From: Liquidambar formosana
Lineage: Eukaryota; Streptophyta; Magnoliopsida; Saxifragales; Altingiaceae
Reading direction: 5' to 3'
Length of the DNA stretch: 64,000 nucleotides
NCBI GenBank assembly: GCA_039720395.1
Contig: CM077831.1
Span: 12,677,803 to 12,741,802, forward strand
A program made the translations under genes and the position numbers. The notes beneath the pieces are model-generated. The model was not told the DNA's origin, did not search any database, and worked only from the letters and a program-made list of their open reading frames with translations. Shown piece by piece: positions 37,340-50,539 of the stretch. The number at the start of each line of letters is the position of its first letter. Position 1 is the first letter of the stretch.

Positions 37340-40300
37340 CTGTATATTTGGAGAACACGATAAATTTAAATAACTATCCTTTGACAGATACCGAAGGTTC
37401 AACATCCCAACACCAGCCCTTATTCAATGAAACCACCATTTTGAGATAAACACCCAAAACATGTCATACAAGAATGCACAACTGAGAACAACCTGATTAC
37501 AACCAACAAAAATGAAAGCTCTTGTTAACTATCTACTAAAGGCATGTTTGGACATCATATCCACCACAATTAATTGGGTTCCTTCATTTATGCATTTCAC
37601 ATAATTTTTCTCATAAATGCATTAACTTGACCTTTAAACTCCAACATGGGTATCATAGAAAAGTTCGAGAAAGAGGGTAATAATAGGAATTTTAGCTCAA
37701 AATGGAAAGAAAGCCAACTAATTAATATTCAAACCTGAGATATTATCAATATAATACAAATTTTTATCATTTTATTATTACATATTTTACTATTTTAAAG
37801 TTCTTCTTAAAATTTTTCTAACGGTCCAATATTTGATCCTTCACATAGGATTGATAATAGCACGCCCGGTTCTGAGGTCATGCAACCAAGGCAATCGTTT
37901 GGAACCCCACATTTTGGACCAAGGTACCCTTGCAGTAGGGTTAAAAAAAATATATTTAAAAAAAAAAAAAAAAGGAGGATGGTTATTGCAACTCCTTAGT
38001 TTTATTTGTACACCCCACTAATTTTTATGGGGAAATCAATGGAAAGTCCATATCTAAGGACTTGTGAAGTCATAAGGACTATATAAAATCTTTTAATGTT
38101 TCAAGTCCATTGTACATGTAAAACACTAACGTTTTATGCTCTCGGTGGATTTCTTTATTCCGTGAATACCATTCATGCCCCCCCTCCCCAAAATACGGTA
38201 TTTTTTCCTAGTCATTGACTTTCAATATTTTTGCAAGATTTTCCCAAAGCGCATACTCCATGACTTCTGGGGCAATAAACCATATTGCCTTGTTTATCTC
38301 CATGATTTCCGTGAATACCATTCATGATTTCCGGGGCAATAAACCATATCTAAACTATATTTCCATGTTTATCTCCATGTTAGTGGTTCATATTTTGGGC
38401 CTTACATGGATTTCCTTATTATGTTGAAAACATGGCTATCTACTTTATGTAACGGTTTTAACTCATTTTCCGTTGTAACTCATTTCACAAAATGGGAAAA
38501 GTAATTTAAATAGTTACAAACATCATGTAACTAGTTACAAGTGGATTCAAATTTGCCGACAACCTAGTAATAGTTACATGAACTCGTATACAATACCATA
38601 TAATTGTATACCAACCAGTAACTATATACAATGAACTTAGAGAAAATAAAATTAAATAGTTACAACCAACCAATAATAATATACAATACCACGTAAGTAT
38701 ATCCAACAACTCATGAAACTAAACTATCACTTCATTCTTAAAATCTCCACATTTGACATTAACCTGAAACGTCAAATTATGAATTTTTGTCAACACATTA
38801 CACACACAAAACAGTTACAACAATAGCGGCTCATATGGTTATAAAAGAATTGTTATGGTAGAGAAATATAGATAGAATATTGGGAGAAAAATAAGAAGGG
38901 AAATAAGGAGAGAAATAACTAAAAATAAGGAGGCTATGGTTATGGGAGAATTGCTATAGGAGAGAAATTAAGAGAGAATCTTGGGAGAAGAAAAAAAATA
39001 AAGAAAGAATCTCATTTAAAGAGGTTTTTGAACTAATTTTAAATTGATTCCAGTTATAAAAGAAAATAAAGAAAGAATCACTCCGTCAATTTTGGAGAAT
39101 CCCATTTAAAGAGGTTTTTTTTACAGAAACCTCTTATAATGATTGGAGCAATTTGGTCCTGTCAATTTTTAAAGTACTTATAGCTTGACAAGTTTTCCCA
39201 ATAGGATTGGAGAGTGCAACAATATTCCAAATAGGACTTCTCACTAAATCCCCCAATTTTTATTTATTAAGGTTTTACGAAAAATATAAAACGTTTTTAT
39301 AAAAATGTTACTATTTTGAAAAAAATCCACTTAATCTATTGTTTAAGTAGATTTTTTTTACCATTTACTGTCTTTGTTTCATTTTTGGCCGAATAGTTCA
39401 CTTAAATTAAAGATTTTGAAAAAACTTTCTTTTGTAAAATTGTTCAAAATGATTTTACTAGTTGAAAATACGGCCAGTTTTGATATGTGAGTCATCATGT
39501 CACTTGATCTAAAGATTTAGAAACCTCACGAAGCTTTCTAGACCCACGAAACTCTTCAAACTCCATTATATATAGTCACCATGTCACAAGAAAAATTGAC
39601 CAGATTGATCATATTATCCATTAAAAAAAATATGGTAGAAAAGCTTGATTATACTAGTTTAATTAGTAATTTTACAGTTAAAAATGCGAAGAGAGTGATG
39701 TTTGAGTGAGGCTTTGTTGTAATTGATTCATTTCTTTTCGATATTATAACGTTAGATTTTGTTTCATTTTTGTTTCTTTTTTTTCTTTTCTTTTTCTGGT
39801 TAAAGTGGGTTTTGCTTAATTATAAAGTAAAAAATATGCATTATATCTTTTTAAGTTTTTATAATGATCTCTTGTCATCTTAATTTATAAAAGCAAATTT
39901 TAATAATTTTATATGCAAACAAACTGTATGTTGTTACTAGGAAAAAAAAATTTTTGGATACTTAGATTTTTTTTGTTTTTAGAATATATATAGAGCGCCC
40001 CATTTTAGGAATCCGGCTAAGATCCCAAAAAATTCAGAACCGACCCTATATAATAGTTGAACATATAGTACCCGACCAATTTAAAAATTCCCTCGTAGTG
40101 CAAGAGAGAAGATTTAATCCCATCTAGCGTTGAGATTTTCAAAGGTTCAAGTAGACGGGCAAACAATTACAGTTCAATTAGAGTTAGTAGTTATATATAT
40201 TTAGTTAAGTTAGTAGTTATTTACTAGTAAATTAGTAATCATTTGTATTAAACTGTAATTATATGCCCATGGACGAATCTATTTGTAATTTTGAATCTCT

Positions 40301-40523
40301 CTCCAACTTTATAATGAAGACCCACTTGAACGCATCATCAACTTAGCTTCGTTTGCTTTCTCACATGCCTCGCCAAATAGCACACTAAAAAACACAACAG
40401 TTGAAGGAAGTTAGGCCGCTTCTTATCTCTATCTAACCTTATAATGAAGATTGACTCGGCCATTATCAGCTTAGCTTTGTTAGCTTTATTTGATCCCATT
40501 TCTAGAAACAGAGGGAAGCGAAG
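37340..40523. other. AT-rich host region without recognised gene
   Basis: Contains a short local duplication (GGGGCAATAAACCATAT at 38268 and 38333, with CCGTGAATACCATTCATG at 38160 and 38309), repeated GGGAGAGAAATA-type runs near 38870-39000, and TTAGTAGTTAT repeats near 40180-40220. CTTATAATGAAGA occurs twice (about 40309 and 40438). No gene was recognised. Confidence 0.6.
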
Positions 40524-40595
40524 ATGAGTTACATGTTAAATTGTGGGCTTCAACCTAAAGAGGATCTTCACAATTTATCCCCTCCCAGTGTTCTG
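40524..40595 (+). pseudogene. Possible first coding exon cut off by TE insertions
   Basis: ATG 40524 opens 24 codons (MSYMLNCGLQPKEDLHNLSP, then PSVL) that end exactly at a GTATGT donor. The stretch is less AT-rich than its surroundings. An LTR fragment starts 60 bp later at 40656, and over 20 kb of nested elements follow, so any further exons would lie far away or be lost. The family is not recognised. It may be a chance frame. Confidence 0.33.
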
Positions 40596-40655
40596 GTATG
40601 TGCAAATTAAATCCTTTTTTTTTTTTTTTTTTTTTAAAATTTCTTATGTTGTACT

Positions 40656-41066
40656 TGTAACGACCTAAAATGGGGGTCGTTGGTTAAGTAGTAAGAAAAT
40701 CATTTTTAAAGCCAAGTTTTGTAGATGTTTAATAAAAATATTTTATTTTTTGGAAAATCCGGCATGGCCCTGTTTGTAAATAGGACATACTAAGTTATCA
40801 ACTATTCAAAACCTGTGGAAAACACTAATAATAATAATTCCAGTTCATCCACACAATAGTCCAAAAATAAACACATTTACAGGCTATATTGTAGTCACAT
40901 GGGTCCCATTCAGTCCACATCACTACTACTTAATTATTATAGGCTATGAAATTAAAATTAATACATGCCTAGGCTCAAAGCCTATCTCCAATATTCTCTA
41001 CATGAATGAAAGCATGTTGACGTGCTCCCAAAACCCAGGTCAACTTAGCTTTGAAAATATGACCTG
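40656..41066 (+). repeat. LTR fragment related to the one at 62250
   Basis: Starts TGTAACGACC and shares ordered blocks with 62250 onward: CGGCATGGCCC against CGGCATGACCC, ATAGGACATAC, and AAAACCTGT. It is cut at 41066 by the 3' LTR of gypsy II. The LTR start resembles those of chromovirus (Tekay/Del)-type gypsy elements, but no coding part is present to confirm this. Confidence 0.6.
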
Positions 41067-42434
41067 TGTGAACCCAGGAAAACAGCCCACAAGGATTTGA
41101 CGAAATATAAGTGAGGATGTGAAAGACAATAAAGAAAAGGAGTTGCCACCTCATTTTTTAAGGAAAAGAGGAAAATTATAATAATGTTTTATTTCTAAAA
41201 TTTCATGACTCCATTTTAAAAGGAAAGGCAAAGCCTTTAAAACCAGAAAATTGGATTCGAGGGCTAAGTTACGACGTGGGAAGCTTCTGGGTAAAGCCCA
41301 TAGGCACCCACACCGCCCGAGTTGGTCTCTTAATTTGATTGGGCTAATTTAATGACTTAATGGTATGCAAATCAATATCAATCAACAAAATACAGCATGC
41401 ATATCAATCACAAATCCATCCTACTCCTCTAGCAATCATATGTGATAGATAAATGGATAAAAGAAAAAAGAAAACCTAGGATACTTAGTATCCTAGGGCG
41501 AACTTGAACCACAAAGTGAGTGCCTATGTACCATGCATAGAAATACATGAATCAATGTACACGTAGTTCGAAAAGAATAGGGTTAAATCCTAATAGAGAC
41601 TTATGGTAAACCTTAGGTTTCTTTCCATAGAAATTTTCAAAGACAAATAATTCTCAACAAGATTTCAATGAAAGACATAAACTTTTTGAAAAAGGGGTGG
41701 AAAGAAACCCTAGAATTCACCATATCCCTCTATTAGAAAATAACTCTAGGAGGGAGAAGAGAGAAGAAAGAAAAGTGATGAAAAGTGAATTGGGGCACTT
41801 CATACCCCACTTACGTTGTGCAATTTTCACCAAGCAATAGCAAGTTTAAGCGATAACAACCTTATTTGCAATAAGACAATTATTGCACCTATTTGCACCT
41901 TTACAAGTGCTCAAAAACATGCAGAAATAACATAATACTAATTTGGACAGAGTCACATTAAGGCCTAAAATCATCCATTAATCATGCAATCAATAAGAAT
42001 AATGAATAACTAAGAACCCCCAACTCAATCCTACATGCAATAACCTATCTTATATGCATAAAAACCTACCAAAATCATACTAACAATCATGAGAACATCC
42101 AATAATATCAATGAACATGATAACAAGGTGTATTCTGACCAAAAAGATGATATTTTATGTAAAATATGGCAAAAGGCCTTCCTACGGCAAGCTTTCTTAA
42201 GCAAAATTATCCTAAGATAATTTCACGTAAAAAAAGTCATTATGGGGAGGTGCAATTATCATATCCTACATAAAATATATGTCCTAAAACACAATAAAAA
42301 TGATTTCATGCTTAAACACATCATAGAAAGCTCTCATGCAAAACCTTACTTAATGAAAAGGATAATATTCCCAAAAACCCTATAAAATCCACTATATGAA
42401 TGCAAACTTAGCATGATTCAACTATATGCAGCAT

Positions 42435-42439
42435 ATATA
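42435..42439. repeat. Target-site duplication ATATA, left copy (copia B)
   Basis: ATATA precedes the TG of the LTR at 42440 and recurs at 52208-52212 after the other LTR. The left site is inside a short AT run, so part of the match could be chance. Confidence 0.85.
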
Positions 42440-44104
42440 TGTTGGGAATCAAACTAGAGAGGAAAAATACAAAGGCGGAATTTAAAATTTTTCCTATCAT
42501 TCCCAAACCCATGAATCTTAATTATGCTTAATACAAAAACCATAAACCTAACTACCAAGAGAGTTAGGGTACTTACAGTTGAACAAGTCTTCTCCTTTAT
42601 GCTCCAAGCTTTGTCTTCTGATTGAGCAGTCCAAGTGCACTGCCTCCAACAGTATCCACACCTAGCTTGAGCAAGTTGTCCTTTCCTTCTTCTTCCTTAG
42701 GGTTGCTAGAGGTGGAAAAGAGGGAGAGAGAGAGAGAGAGAGGTGAAATTTCGGCCAGCACTTGGGAGCCTCCAAGAGTGCATCAAGTGATGATGTCATC
42801 ACATCATAAAAGGCTTTAAATAGCCTCCAAATAGGGCCGGCCAAGGGGGGTCTCCAAACCCTAATCTAATTTGTGTAATTACTCTTAATTACACAATTAG
42901 CCCACTAGTTTGCATCAAATACAAATTAGCCCCTTAAAGAACTTTTCTTTAATCACTTATGCCCTTTCTCTCATAGACAATCAAGCTCTCTTAGCATGAT
43001 CAGTGTGTGACCCATTGGGTTCACATCATTAAGTAATAGGGATAGCACGAAGTGTGCACAATGGAACACTTTCCATTAAGGGTCTAATTGAAACTCCTTT
43101 CAATTCCCTAATTGATTATAACTCATTTATATCAATTAGGGCTTCTACTAACCATGAGTAACACCTAGCATATGGCTCATGGTGTGGTCCTTAATGAGGT
43201 GAATAGTCATTTACAAAGAACCCTTCTGTTATAGTTTACAGGTTACAATTCCATCCTTCCATCAACACAATGTCTCCAATTGAACTAATAGGACATGGAA
43301 GTCTGTCAAGTCCCTAGTTCAATTACTTTATACTCATTCATTAATATCAACTCAATGATGAACTTATGGAAACTCCTTTCCATATTCATTCTACCATGGG
43401 CCCATGGATTTAATGAGTTATATTCAATGAATGCTGTATGAGACATTCACTCTCTTTTTCCTGAGAGTGATGGATTCCTTGTTGATCACTCACATGCCTT
43501 CACACACATAGCAGTAGGGCCAATGAACACCCTTACAGACCCCTGAATAGGATCTGCACTTAGTGTTATCAAACTTCTAAAGCTACATGTATAAGACAAC
43601 CATGGTGTCTCAGGTCTAAGGATTACTTGTACCACTATAACAATGAGAAATTGATTGACAGGCAGGTTAAAACTCCATTCAGTTTATCTCATATCTTTGG
43701 TCACATTCAGTGTACCTATTCTTATAATAGGCACCCACTTGTTGGTTGTAGTGTCTCCACACAAATAGCTTGAGACTAGCTATCCTCCTATAGAGTCAAC
43801 CTAACAAGTGCTAGTCCTATGGTTCATTACTGTCCATCATAGTGAACCTTCAACTAGGAATGATTTAGGAGTTTAGTACAGAGATATATTTACAGTCTCA
43901 AAATTACAACCCTTTGTAATTTCATATTCTCAACTCTAACTCCATGGACATATTATGTAAATATAAATGATGCATATAAACATAATAGAATAAGCCCTTT
44001 TATTAAATCAATAATAAATGTGACATATATAAATGAAATCAATTGATTGTTCCTAATCCCTAAACAATCGTCTCCATGATTGGCTCTAGGGCATAATCCT
44101 AACA
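42440..44104 (-). repeat. Copia copy B 3' LTR
   Basis: 1665 bp, bounded on the plus strand by TGTTGGGAAT and CCTAACA. Next to it at 44105-44116 lies the inverted polypurine tract. Confidence 0.95.
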
Positions 44105-44119
44105 ATCTCCCACTTGCAC

Positions 44120-46130
44120 TATAGCCAATCCACCATGTATCTCATACTCATATCCTGTCGGTGGTGATCCAACACACTTGGGTCATAGCTTTAGTAAAGG
44201 GGTCTTCTTTATTCTCTATTGTATTAAACTTCTATATGTATATGTCATCTCTTCCAATGATCTCTCTAATCACTTGGAATCGCCGCTTAAAGTTTGGACT
44301 TTTGATGAGACCGTGGTTCCTTGGTTTGAGCACTAGCCCCATTGTTGTCACAAAACAATGATATAGGCTTCTCAATGTTAGGAACCACTCCTAGTTCAGT
44401 AATGAACTTCCTCATCCAAACATGCAGCAATGCACTCTAATTTACAACTCCACCATTTAAGGTGAGAACATACCTCAATGTTGATCTCCTATCATCATCG
44501 TCAGATTGAAAATCTATATCCGTTCTACTAACCATTTCAAGTTTCTTTCTCCATAGACAAAGCATGGGTCCTTAGTTCTTCTCAAGTACTTAAGGATAGC
44601 TTTGACTTCTTCCCAGTGTTCCTTATCTGGGTTTGCCTGATATTTGCTCGTAACATTTACAGCAAAACTGATATCTGGTCTTTTAGTTATAGACAACTTG
44701 ATTCCATGTCTGACAGGAATTAGACCTCCTTTTGGAATCATGCATTTTGAACTCTTTCAAAATCTTGTCTATGTACTTCGATTGGGAGAGACTTAGCATC
44801 CTTTAATATCTATCTCTATAGACCTCTATTCCCAGAATATAGGATGCTTCTTCCAAATCTTTTATGGAGAAACTTTGTGAAAAACCAATTTTTCACTTTT
44901 GACAACGTCTCTACATTATTCCTAATAAGTAGAACGTCATTCACTTATAGGACCATAAATGTGATCGCACTCCCACTAACCCTTTGTACAATCATGGTAC
45001 AATAATGGGTTCTGTCTCAACAGGGACAAGGGTTGCATCAATGTCGGTTTGTGTCTCATTAGACAACTCTTTGAGTTCTATTTTCCTGTTGTTGCTGCCT
45101 TCTTGAATAAACTCTTTTTCAAGAAAGATTGCAAACATACAAACAAAACACCTTTTGTTCATCAGGATAATAGATATGATATCCTAAACTTTCTTTAGGG
45201 TAATCCACAAACCTACATTTAAGTTATCTTGATTTCCAATTTGGTTGCACTGTACGTCTCTACATATGCAGTGCAACCCCATACCTTAACATGCTTAAGG
45301 TTTGGTGCTTCCCTTTCCATATCTCATATAGGTCCTAAGGGACAGCCTTGGTTTGAACTCTGTTTCACAGGTACGTGGCAATTTCTAGGGCATATCCTAA
45401 CAAGGATAATATTAGGTTGTTGTAACTTATCATGGATCAGACCATATCCAATAAGGTCCTCTTCCTCCTTTCTGACACACCATTTAGTTATGATGTTCTA
45501 AGAGGTGTCCATTAGAATAGAATGCCTATTTGAACAAGTTGATCTGAAAGATCACCAGTTAAATATTCGCCTCCTCGATCCAATCGAAGAGTTTGATACT
45601 TTTACTAGTTTGTTTCTCTACTTCAAATCTGAATTCTTTGAACCTTTTCAAATGTTTCAGATTTGTACTTCTTTAAGTATATGCACCTATACCTTAACAT
45701 TTTTAAGTAAAGGTTCATAAAGTATGAGAAACTATTTCTCTTGTTCTCTTGGGTTTATTAGCATTCAATTTTAGAGCTATCATGTTTCATGCAATTCATA
45801 TTTGCAAGGTAGTTTAGAAGATAAATGCTATAAATTCCAGAAGTAATGAACTCTTCATAAAATCATTTATTAAATCAAACTAAAACACTGTTTAGGCAAA
45901 ACTGAAATAAAGATAATGTTTCTAAAAACTTCTGGAATGTCAAGATAGCTTATTAATTCTAAACTACTCCTTTAGGTAGAGTCAAGCAGCAAGTCCCATA
46001 GCTAATACAGCAACACTTTGCTCCATTCTCTACTCGTAGGGATATTCCGCTTCTACTCAGCCTTCTGCTTCCCACTAGATCCTGCATGGAATTCAAAATT
46101 CACATCAGAATTAAGTACCCAAGTGGAAGC
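44120..46130 (-). pseudogene. Copia copy B pol remnant
   Basis: On the minus strand this mirrors copy A. Degenerate protease and integrase pieces (LNGVSERR-like, VRTM/IWKGK region near 45330-45480) are followed by the RT end and RNase H fragments. The RT end has the catalytic box as stop-V-N-D-V: TAA replaces the Tyr codon, and the first Asp is Asn. The open stretch 44741-44514 gives PDISFAVNVTSKYQA and HWEEVKAILKYLRRTKD of RNase H. The segment between GVV and CIAA is deleted as in copy A. Most of RT and the zinc part of integrase are absent, so it cannot supply its own enzymes. Confidence 0.82.
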
Positions 46131-46141
46131 AAAACTAACAT

Positions 46142-47014
46142 TTAGTTTAGAGCATGATCCATACCTTCCGAAGGTCGACTCTTTAGAGTATCCAGATACT
46201 CTCGGCAATTACGTTTCCAGTGCCCATCCTTGCCGCAGTGAAAACAGGTTCCTTTGGCCTTGTCAGTATTACCTTTCTTGACACCTCCCTTTGGCTTCAA
46301 GTTCTTCTTCTTCTTCCCTTGGGTACTCTTACCCTTTCCTCTGCCCTTGCCCTTAGGCTTGGGCTTGGGCTTGGAAGTAGAAGCTCCATCAAATGCGAGC
46401 AAAGAACCTTTTCCCTTCTTCATTGTCTCCTCAGTCATCTTAAGCAAATTGTGCAGCTCGGGGAGAGTGGGCTCAAGCTTGTTCATATGAAAATTCATTA
46501 TGAACGGCCCAAATGAATCAGGAAGGGACTGTAGTATAATGTCTGAACACATATCAGCTTCAATGATCACATCAAGCTTTTCAAGCTGCTCGATATGGTT
46601 GATCATTTTCAAGGTGTGATCAGTCACAGACGAACCCTCATTCATCCTTGCCTTGAATAGATCCTTGACAATATTGTACTTCGCGGTCCTGCTTTGCTCC
46701 CCATACAACTCTTGTAAGTGGAGAAAGATGTCGCGAGCACTCTTCATGGACTCATGTTACTTCTGAAGCTCAGGGCTCATGGATGCCATCATATAGCATC
46801 TTGCCTTCAAATCGTCGTCCATGCGCTTCTGAAAAGCGTCTCTCTCTTGCTGAGTTGCAGTCTCAGCCAGTGCCTCAGGAAGTGTGCCATCAAGTGTGTA
46901 GGTAATCTTTTCGGAAGTTAAAACTATTTTTAAATTCCTCAGCCAATCAAGATAGTTTGGTCCAGTCAAACGGTTGATGTCCAATATTTTGGATAACGGG
47001 TTGAGGTGAGCCAT
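46142..47014 (-). pseudogene. Copia copy B gag with one in-frame stop
   Basis: The frame from ATG 47014 runs 85 codons, meets TAA at 46757-46759, and continues in frame for 201 codons to 46142. Copy A has CAA at this place, so a single C-to-T change made the stop. The whole frame reads as copia gag. The UBN2-type N-terminus has LDWLRNLK, the middle has the QELYG region and LPDSFGPFIMN with LHNLLKMTEE, then a K/G-rich tract, and a CFHCGKDGHWKRNC zinc knuckle near the end. At about 287 codons it is close to the normal length for this gag type. It is the best picture of the family's ancestral gag in the window. Confidence 0.88.
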
Positions 47015-50000
47015 TTCTATGAACTACATATAAAAATTAAATAGAGAATTAGATTTCATTTTTAATCCATAATGATCAGGTCTTTAATCATATGGTACCT
47101 CCCACTATTTTATCAAATTCCATACACCCTCTAATGGAATTCGGGAATCTTATTCCTAATGGGGATTGGGGTCCCACTATGACCTAGAAGCCTCACATGT
47201 TAGTTTCTTGACTTCTAACCCACAGTAAGAAGACAACTCTTTGTCTATCGCTTCATAAGCAAGTTCCAATCATTTTGCCTCTAGGGTACATATTCCTCAC
47301 ATGTTAGTTTCTTGGAATACTTCCCTAGTTAAGTTAAGCCCATCATTCACACAGGTATGTTTCACCAAATATATACCTCACATGTTAGTTTCTTGGTATA
47401 TACCAGCTTAGGCACCCCATGATATCTATATATGTGATAGTTTCAAGTAATGTCTTTAATATGGGTAGCTCCTACATGTCTGCAGCCAGGTACCCACATT
47501 AAGGGACGTTAGATGATCCTATAATGATGGAAGGCAATGAAGAATCCATTCCCTAATGTATTCTCCATTTCCAACTTAATATTAAAATAGAGGGGTTTTA
47601 AGGGTCTCATCAAAATAACTAATCTAACATACATCTCATGCATTTAAATAAGAAATATATAACAACATTATATATATGTAATCCACTTATCGATATTAGT
47701 CCCTATAAGGTGACATATAACGATCTTTGGATTTGGAGCTATCTCTATTAATCTCATTAAAAGCTCCCACTATGATGATTATGGACTTTAAGAGGATTCA
47801 ATCCAAGCCAATGAATTGAATCCAAGGTCTAAGGTGGGTGTAGGTGATCGTAAAACATTCATTCAAAACATAGCATGCACTCTTGAAAATCTTCTCCAAG
47901 CTTTCAAGTCCTTCAATCTCCTCCATTAGCTTCATGGTCTCCACCATAGGCTTGTTGGGCTCCACCATGCTCCTTTATGTCCACCATGCTCCTTAGTGCG
48001 CTTTCGATTACATAACATTTACATAATTTAAAAGAAAGGGATACATAAGGGGAATGTGGGGTACATAAGAGAATGATAGAGAGAGAGAAGAAGGTGGCAT
48101 GCAAGCCCCAAATAAATAATACATCACCAAAATTAACAACTCTTGAAAATTAATACAACCCATTCATAAGACGGCCAATCACAATTAGTTTAAGGGTATA
48201 GTCCATAATCATCATCCATCCATAACCATACAATCATATTGCATAATAAAGGAAATAACTGTAAGCAATAAACATATGGGCATTCATGGTAACTCTATTG
48301 ATTGGTTTTCATTAATCTCATTAATGTGTCCTAATCTTATTAGGATATGCATAATCCCCATAATTAATTAAGTCTTAACAATTAAGACATTTAATTTCAA
48401 TTAATCAAATCAATTGAAACATTTAAAGTCCCCTAATTGAACACTAATATCAAATATTAGGGTTTCTTTAATTAAACAAAACAATTTTATTTAATTAAAA
48501 TTTCCAGATTTTTATTTATTCCTAAATTGTGTTTTAAACGATTTAAAACATTATAAAATTAATCACCATTAATTAAATAATCAATTTCGGAATTAAATAA
48601 AATCATTTTATTAATTAATTAGTGCATTAGGGTTTCCTAAAACCCTAAACCCTAAATGCATTAACTCTAAACCCTAAGTGTAACCCTAATGCATTAAATG
48701 CCTTATGATTGGTCAATTAATGGCCAATCATTTAAACCCTAGGTTTATACGGTATTAATGATTACGATTAGGGTTTAATTAATGCCACCTAGGATATTAA
48801 TTACTCTTAATTAATATGCACTAATTAGGGTTTCTAAAACCCTAAACCTTAAACCTATTAAATGCCAATGATTAATTACTAAACCATTAATGATCATGAT
48901 TGGTCATTAATGACCAATCATTTAACCCTAGGTTAGACACATTAATTACTAGGTTTAGTTACTAATTAATGCATTAATAGAGTTAGGGTTTAATTAATAC
49001 GAATTAGGGTTTCCTAAACCCTAAACCCTAGACATCATAAATGCACTTAATTATACCCTAATGATTAATAACCATGATTGGTCAATTAATGACCAATCAT
49101 TAAACACTTTAATTAAGGTAATTAATAGTCAATTAGGGTTTTTAATTAATGCAATTAATGAATTAGGGTTTCATCATTAATGGGAATTAGGGTTTCATCA
49201 TAAACCCTAAGGCTGCCGCCACCTATAGTGGGCTGCCATGGCTTAGCAAGGCTGCCATGGCTTGGCCAGGCCATGGGAGGCCATGGCCAGCAAAGGGGGA
49301 CTCAAGCCAGGGTGTGGGCCAAGCCCATGGACACGTGTGGAGTGGCCAAGAGGGCTGTCTTCTTCAAAGAACATTAGGGTTTCCTGAACCCAGTGCTGGC
49401 ACCACCATTGGAGGACCTCCAAGGTCACAAAAGTTTCTAAAACTTAATCAATTCGACTCCACCATCAAAACCAGCTTTTGTATCATGTCCCTACATGAAT
49501 TACTAAGCTAATTGAAGGGGTTTGGATGATCAAATCATCCCCAATTGTTCTAAACAATTCAAGAACAGTAGGCTGTCCAGAATTTGACAGCATACTGTCC
49601 ATGATCACAAATTGATTTAAAACCCAGCAAGATAATTAATTCAGGCTACCAAATTATTTTTCCTAGCATCCTACATGTCTTAGGAAACTAATAAAATTGG
49701 TTTCATGCAATTTGGAGTTCCCTAGCTCAAGATATGAACAAAACTCCATTGATGACTTTCTGCAGAAAAACAGCCTGCTGTGTTCTTCCAAGAAATCAAA
49801 CTTTTTGATTCTTTATGCATCAAGACTCTTATAAAACTTAAAGAAAATCATACATACATTATGTATAATGATCCTATAAAGAATATACATCAATTTTACA
49901 GAGGATTCTGTACAAAACAGTAGCAAGAACCACAGGGTTTCTAAAACCCAGATTCAAACTCCATGTGTTCTTCCTATTCTTTTGTCTTGTTTTAATTCTC

Positions 50001-50519
50001 ATGCATCCCTATGCTTGAGAAATCACCATAACATCTTTATGTGAATTAATTACAGCCATCTCATGTCTTAATTAAACCAAAACAAAAACAAAATACAAAA
50101 GAGAGCAACCTAAGGTTCCAAACCCTAGGTTCGGCCTCCATAGAAGAAACCCTGGTTTCTTCTTCTTTTGTATACATCACATGCTTCTAAAAATTCCAGA
50201 ATTAATGTTAGAAGAATATTAGAAGAGGAGAAGAGGGAAAAACAGCCTAGGGTTCAAAACCCCAGGTTCGGCCATGAAGAGGAAACCCTAGTTTCCTCCT
50301 TCTTCTTTTCCAAAACTGAAACCTATTCAACTCTTTGAATTTCCAGCAGCCCTAAAACTATTTTAGAAGAGGAGAAGAAGAGATAAACACCTAGGGTTCA
50401 ATAACCCTAGGTTCGGCCATGAGAGGGAAATCAATTAAATGCATGAACATGAATCTCAATTCATTAAACCAATCAATTTTACCATAAATTACAGCCCACA
50501 TGCAGTTTGTATTAGGCAT
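47015..50519 (-). other. Copia copy B leader with palindrome/telomere-motif block
   Basis: A non-coding leader matching copy A. The three palindromes lie at 48705-48731, 48896-48921 and 49074-49100, within AAACCCTAA-rich DNA (48600-49210). Relative to copy A it has extra sequence near 49960-50340, with two more AACCCTAGGTTCGGCC motifs. No gene was recognised. Confidence 0.8.
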
Positions 50520-50525
50520 AATCAT

Positions 50526-50538
50526 GGCTTTGATACCA
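50526..50538 (-). other. Primer binding site of copia copy B, one mismatch
   Basis: On the minus strand TGGTATCAAAGCC stands two bases inside the 5' LTR. Copy A has TGGTATCAGAGCC. The substitution (plus-strand position 50531) weakens pairing with initiator Met tRNA. Confidence 0.85.
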
Positions 50539-50539
50539 C

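Noticed and set aside
37820..38040. Possible short element with GC-richer sequence and an A tract
   Set aside because: No terminal repeats or target duplication could be defined.
40140..40500. Possible small solo LTR or TRIM around the TTAGTAGTTAT repeats
   Set aside because: No matching ends, target duplication or primer site could be found.
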